A stretch of 64,000 bases of DNA from Microcoleus sp036705565 (lineage in GTDB: Bacteria > Cyanobacteriota > Cyanobacteriia > Cyanobacteriales > Microcoleaceae): NCBI GenBank assembly GCA_036705565.1, contig JAUBUY010000036.1; one strand, given 5' to 3'. Positions 61,078 to 64,000 of this stretch are shown here, piece after piece. Under the pieces are notes generated by a model that did no database searches, had not been told where the DNA came from, and saw only the letters and a program-made list of their open reading frames with translations. Position 1 is the first letter of the stretch; each line of letters begins with the position of its first letter. The position numbers and the translations under genes were made by a program.

Positions 61078-62484
61078 ATGAGTGAAACCATCCCCCAAAT
61101 CATCCTAACTTTTAAGCCAGAAATTTCTATAATTGAGGATGCCGAAAAAGGCTTAATTTTAAAAGCCCCCTACATCGACTTTAACCTCAACAAACTCTCT
61201 CCCGGAATTGTCGCCGCGATTAAAGTTATTTCTACCGCAGGCGCAACCGAAACAGCCCTAACTCAACTGGTAGTTTCTACCGATGGCAGTTCCGCCCTCG
61301 CTAAATTCTACTACTACCTAGAACAATTTGTCATCCTGGGTTTAGTTTACCATACCTTAGAAATAGACGGCAGTGCGATCGCTACAGCCGTCCCCATAGC
61401 CACACCCTATAAATGGCAATTATCAGACACAATTATTGATAATAACTATCAACTTTCACGCTTTGCCTATTGCCACTCAGAAAAATCACATCTTGTGGTA
61501 GAATCGCCCCTTTCCAAAGCGAAAATTATCCTCGAAGATTGGCGCAGTGCAGCTTTAATCAACGAACTTTCGCAACCTAAAGCCATCTCCGATTTAACCA
61601 AAATTCCGGGGATTTCTGAAGCCACCGCCCGATTATTTATCAGCTTTTTGTCAACTGCTGAACTGCTATCATCTGTCAACAACAATAGCAGCTTAGAACA
61701 AAGTGAAACTCTAACTCAATGGGAATTTCACGATTTATTATTTCACTCCCGCAGTCGCGGCGGCAGACATTCCAATCAGATTGGTAAAACCTTTCGATTT
61801 TTAGGAGAAATCGAACCCACACCCGTACTCAAAGCCAAACCATCCAACGAGATTATTAATCTTTATAAACCAGACATCGACAGTTTGAAACAAACAGATA
61901 CACCGTTTACAGCAATTTTAGAATCAAGAAAGACAATTCGGCAACATGGAGAAAAGCCGATTACTGTAGAACAATTAGGAGAATTTCTCTATCGTTCCGC
62001 GAGATTGCGCGAGATTGTCCCCAGAGATAACATGGATTGCAGCAATAGGCCTTATCCAACCGGAGGCGCTTGCTACGATTTAGAGATTTATACTGCTATC
62101 AATTCCTGTGAAAATATTGAGGCTGGCTTGTATTATTATGCACCCCAAGAACACCAACTTTGTAAAATTTCTGGGAAAACAAAGCAGGTAGAAGCATTGC
62201 TAAAAAGTGCAGGATTGTCAGTACAGATAGAGGTAGAACCACAGATTTTAATTCTGCTATCCTCTCGCTTTTCGAGAGTAACTTGGGGCTATGAATCAAT
62301 GGCCTATAGTCTTATATTAAAGCACGTTGGGATTTTGTATCAAACGATGTATTTAGTGGCAACAGCAATGAATCTGGCGCCGTCGGGGGTGGGCGGGGGA
62401 AATTCCGAGTTATTTGCAGCAGCAGCAGGATGCGATTATTTTGCCGAATCTTCGGTGGGAGAGTTTATTTTGGGGAGTCGGTGA
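61078..62484 (+). CDS. SagB-type azoline dehydrogenase
   Basis: 468 residues. Residues ~1-250 contain the SagB-specific N-terminal winged-helix-like region (PGISEATARLFISFLSTAEL, WEFHDLLFHSRSRGGRHSNQ). Residues ~275-468 form the FMN nitroreductase fold: AILESRKTIRQHGEKPITVE, QLGEFLYRSAR, NRPYPTGGACYDLEIYTAI, GVGGGNSELFAAAAGCDYF. It oxidises azolines made by the YcaO protein to azoles, using FMN. The gene starts 8 bases after the cyclodehydratase stop, so both are translated from one mRNA. Together with the precursor it completes the minimal modification set; no transporter or leader peptidase is in the window after it. Confidence 0.92.
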   Translation: MSETIPQIILTFKPEISIIEDAEKGLILKAPYIDFNLNKLSPGIVAAIKVISTAGATETALTQLVVSTDGSSALAKFYYYLEQFVILGLVYHTLEIDGSAIATAVPIATPYKWQLSDTIIDNNYQLSRFAYCHSEKSHLVVESPLSKAKIILEDWRSAALINELSQPKAISDLTKIPGISEATARLFISFLSTAELLSSVNNNSSLEQSETLTQWEFHDLLFHSRSRGGRHSNQIGKTFRFLGEIEPTPVLKAKPSNEIINLYKPDIDSLKQTDTPFTAILESRKTIRQHGEKPITVEQLGEFLYRSARLREIVPRDNMDCSNRPYPTGGACYDLEIYTAINSCENIEAGLYYYAPQEHQLCKISGKTKQVEALLKSAGLSVQIEVEPQILILLSSRFSRVTWGYESMAYSLILKHVGILYQTMYLVATAMNLAPSGVGGGNSELFAAAAGCDYFAESSVGEFILGSR

Positions 62485-62542
62485 TTAGTTTCCGTTGGTG
62501 TCAACTTAAGCTGTCAGTCCGCCCAGTTCTTTCGTCCGCCCG

Positions 62543-62740
62543 TCAGTCCGCCAGGGAATGAATTCCCTGTCTAATAGCGAAAGTCCTCTCAAAGAGGACT
62601 AATAGACATCTCCAAAAAAGCGAGTTTTGAACAGGCAAGATGCCTGTTTCACAAGAAATATAGTCGAGGTAGAATGAGTTTTTCAGTCCTGTTCAGAGGA
62701 CTTTAGCTATTAGCCAGGGACTTAAGTCCCTGGCGGTCTG
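62543..62740. mobile_element. ~200-bp foldback element (copy 3) with a nested fragment
   Basis: Ends CAGTCCGCCAGGGAATGAAT and CAGGGACTTAAGTCCCTGGC are inverted, with AGCGAAAGTCCTCTCAAAGA / TTCAGAGGACTTTAGCTATT inside. Its centre contains GAACAGGCAAGATGCCTGTT, a fragment of the 27121 family. It follows the SagB gene by ~60 bases and may end that transcript. Confidence 0.82.
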
Positions 62741-62759
62741 GGAAACAGTAAAATGAATT

Positions 62760-63608
62760 TTACGACCCCAAATCATAATTGGGTGGCAACCATTCAGGCC
62801 GACTAAACTTAAAGTTTTCTTCTAACATTAATTCTGCACTATTTAGCGCTCCTTGCACCCATCCTTGCATATTTGAATAGGCTTCGCCGCAGACATAAAC
62901 ATTAGCAGCATGAATCGGATGCCGCATCTGTTTCATCACTTCCCAGGGCTGACAGCGGGGGTTCCAAGAGTGCCATCCTCCCCCGTAGGGATCTTTTTGC
63001 CAGTCGATATAAAGGGCGGTATAAGGTTCTGGAATATATGCTAAATTGTGTAGGGCTTTGAGTTGTTGCTGGGCCGTCCGTACCATATCCTGAGAAGGAA
63101 CTAAGGGGTCTGTGGTAATAGAACCATCACTTTTCAGAAAAGCTCTCAATTCCAGTTTTTCGCCTCGTTCTCCGCGAAAAGCTGGACGTTTTTCTGGGTT
63201 ATCTGGATTATAGGCCATCGTTCGCCAAAAACCCGCAGCAATATTATCAGGAAACAGACTTAATAATAGGGAGTTGTGATTGTTTGGATCGCCCCCTTGG
63301 GCGCTTTCTGTACCGAAGTAGTAACACTTTTGCATCGGCAAATCTGTAGCCGAAGTACCACCATGAATATCTAGTTCGTGCCACCAAGGAGTATGATAGC
63401 CGAGGAAAAGTTTGTAAGCGGGATCGCCGCTAACAGTTTGGATATTTTCCTGAAAAGTTGAATTGCTAAATAGGAAATTCTGCTGGTTTTCTACGGCCAA
63501 CAGTTCTAGCGATCGCTTCGGCATTGCTAAAATCCGATGTTTCGCGAACACGAGGCATTCAAGCAGTTGATAAGTTAATAGCTGTAATTCTAGGCTGCGT
63601 GACCACAA
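62760..63608 (-). pseudogene. N-terminally truncated flavin amine oxidase
   Basis: 282 codons matching the C-terminal half of FAD-dependent amine oxidases (L-amino-acid oxidase type): HRILAMPKRSLELLAVENQQ, AYKLFLGYHTPWW, GGGWHSWNPRC, ANVYVCGEAYSNMQGWVQGA, LNSAELMLEENFKF. GEAYSNMQGWVQGALNSAEL is the C-terminal FAD-binding motif. The N-terminal dinucleotide-binding GxGxxG half is absent; the frame begins abruptly with MWSRSLELQLLTYQLLECLV. Without it the enzyme cannot bind FAD properly, so it is probably dead. The 5' side abuts the HNH gene. It is convergent with the TOMM genes. Confidence 0.75.
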
Positions 63609-63667
63609 ATTATTTCAAATTTATCACTGATGACTAATAAAAGTCACGCGCCGAAAAATTACGCTAT

Positions 63668-64000
63668 CTACATTCGATCTATCAATTCATCAGAAGTCAC
63701 ACAAAGTCTTGTGCTGTCTCGATTACTTTTGCCAATATTACACTGTTTGCAAAGAGTTTGTAGATTACTCATATCGTTAGAACCACCTTTTGAACGGGGG
63801 ATAATGTGGTCAACTTCCAATAAAACTCCATCTTCCCGTGCCGATCTACCACAGCTAAGACATTTCCATTTATCTCTAGCAAGTACAGCCCACCATTTAC
63901 CTGCTCTCACAAAAGAATAACTGTCTAGTTCAGGCATTTTTGAAGAATCGAAATCTTCTTCCTCGCTTTCTTCTGTTTCTATGTCATTTTCGGTATTTTT
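63668..64000 (-). CDS. HNH endonuclease, 5' end beyond the window
   Basis: At least 110 codons without a stop up to the window edge. An acidic region at the edge (ETEESEEEDFDSSKMPELDS) leads into the HNH domain: WWAVLARDKWKCLSCGRSAR, EVDHIIPRSKGGSND, MSNLQTLCKQCNIGKSNRDS. The zinc Cys pairs (CLSC, CKQC) and the catalytic DHI...N are complete. The acidic stretch in frame ahead of the internal ATG 63937 shows the gene is longer than the 89-residue minimum. Such small HNH proteins occur alone, in homing elements and in restriction systems; which applies here cannot be seen. It sits directly against the truncated amine oxidase. Confidence 0.82.
   Translation of the reverse strand, partial: KNTENDIETEESEEEDFDSSKMPELDSYSFVRAGKWWAVLARDKWKCLSCGRSAREDGVLLEVDHIIPRSKGGSNDMSNLQTLCKQCNIGKSNRDSTRLCVTSDELIDRM

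Overview
The window looks like the chromosome of a filamentous, non-heterocystous cyanobacterium of the Microcoleus/Oscillatoria type. The basis is the very frequent GCGATCGC/GATCGC (HIP1-like) sites, cyanobacterial versions of housekeeping genes (class II fructose-bisphosphate aldolase, SSB with a short acidic tail, long-form LrtA/HPF, LipB, PheT, SpkB-like kinase), and a heavy load of short dispersed repeats (TAAAATC heptamers, CCCCCAAT octamers, several MITE families). The genus is inference; no rRNA is present.

Layout. 1-6.2 kb: a conserved small protein, a repeat field, a membrane-anchored CapA-like protein, an aldose-1-epimerase, tRNA-Lys(UUU) and fba. 6.2-12.7 kb: an accessory and decay zone with a toxin-antitoxin pair whose toxin is broken by a MITE, a vMAP-type NB-ARC (STAND) NTPase divergent from a cluster of small glycine-zipper and acidic proteins, an intact VapBC-like pair, a Uma2 remnant and a lipase gene split by a short element with an 8-bp target duplication. 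12.8-27 kb: Nudix, TonB-like protein, methyltransferase, a nucleotidyltransferase/mutase fusion with a degenerate mutase active site, an IsrB-type IS with a probable omegaRNA just upstream of ssb, LipB, LrtA, a decayed CRISPR locus and PrxQ. 27-31 kb: a TroA-like metal ABC transporter (permease, ATPase, divergent lipoprotein) colonised by repeats.

31-38 kb holds the strongest candidate for an undescribed system: a two-gene minus-strand operon coding for a ~1011-aa protein of unknown family and a ~1220-aa SF2-type helicase, with overlapping stop and start. The C-terminal third of the first protein has a pattern that could be a degenerate PIWI/RNase H-like fold, and the helicase N-terminus has a nuclease-like segment. 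I infer nucleic-acid-directed defence, in the sense of a PIWI-RE-like module, but this is unproven.

38-57 kb: pheT, then a signalling island (SpkB-like Ser/Thr kinase with pentapeptide repeats, two tandem membrane histidine kinases, a truncated ATPase-type gene, a TPR membrane protein and a 1883-aa kinase/ATPase/GAF/SpoIIE phosphatase). No response regulator is adjacent. 57.5-62.5 kb: a thiazole/oxazole-modified peptide (TOMM) cluster with an NHLP-type precursor, a broken second precursor, a fused E1-YcaO cyclodehydratase and a SagB-type dehydrogenase. The window ends in a truncated flavin amine oxidase and an HNH endonuclease cut by the window edge.

A recurring theme is repeat traffic. At least six short element families occur here. 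Several are nested in each other, some disrupt genes with recoverable target duplications, and some are translated in frame inside host proteins.
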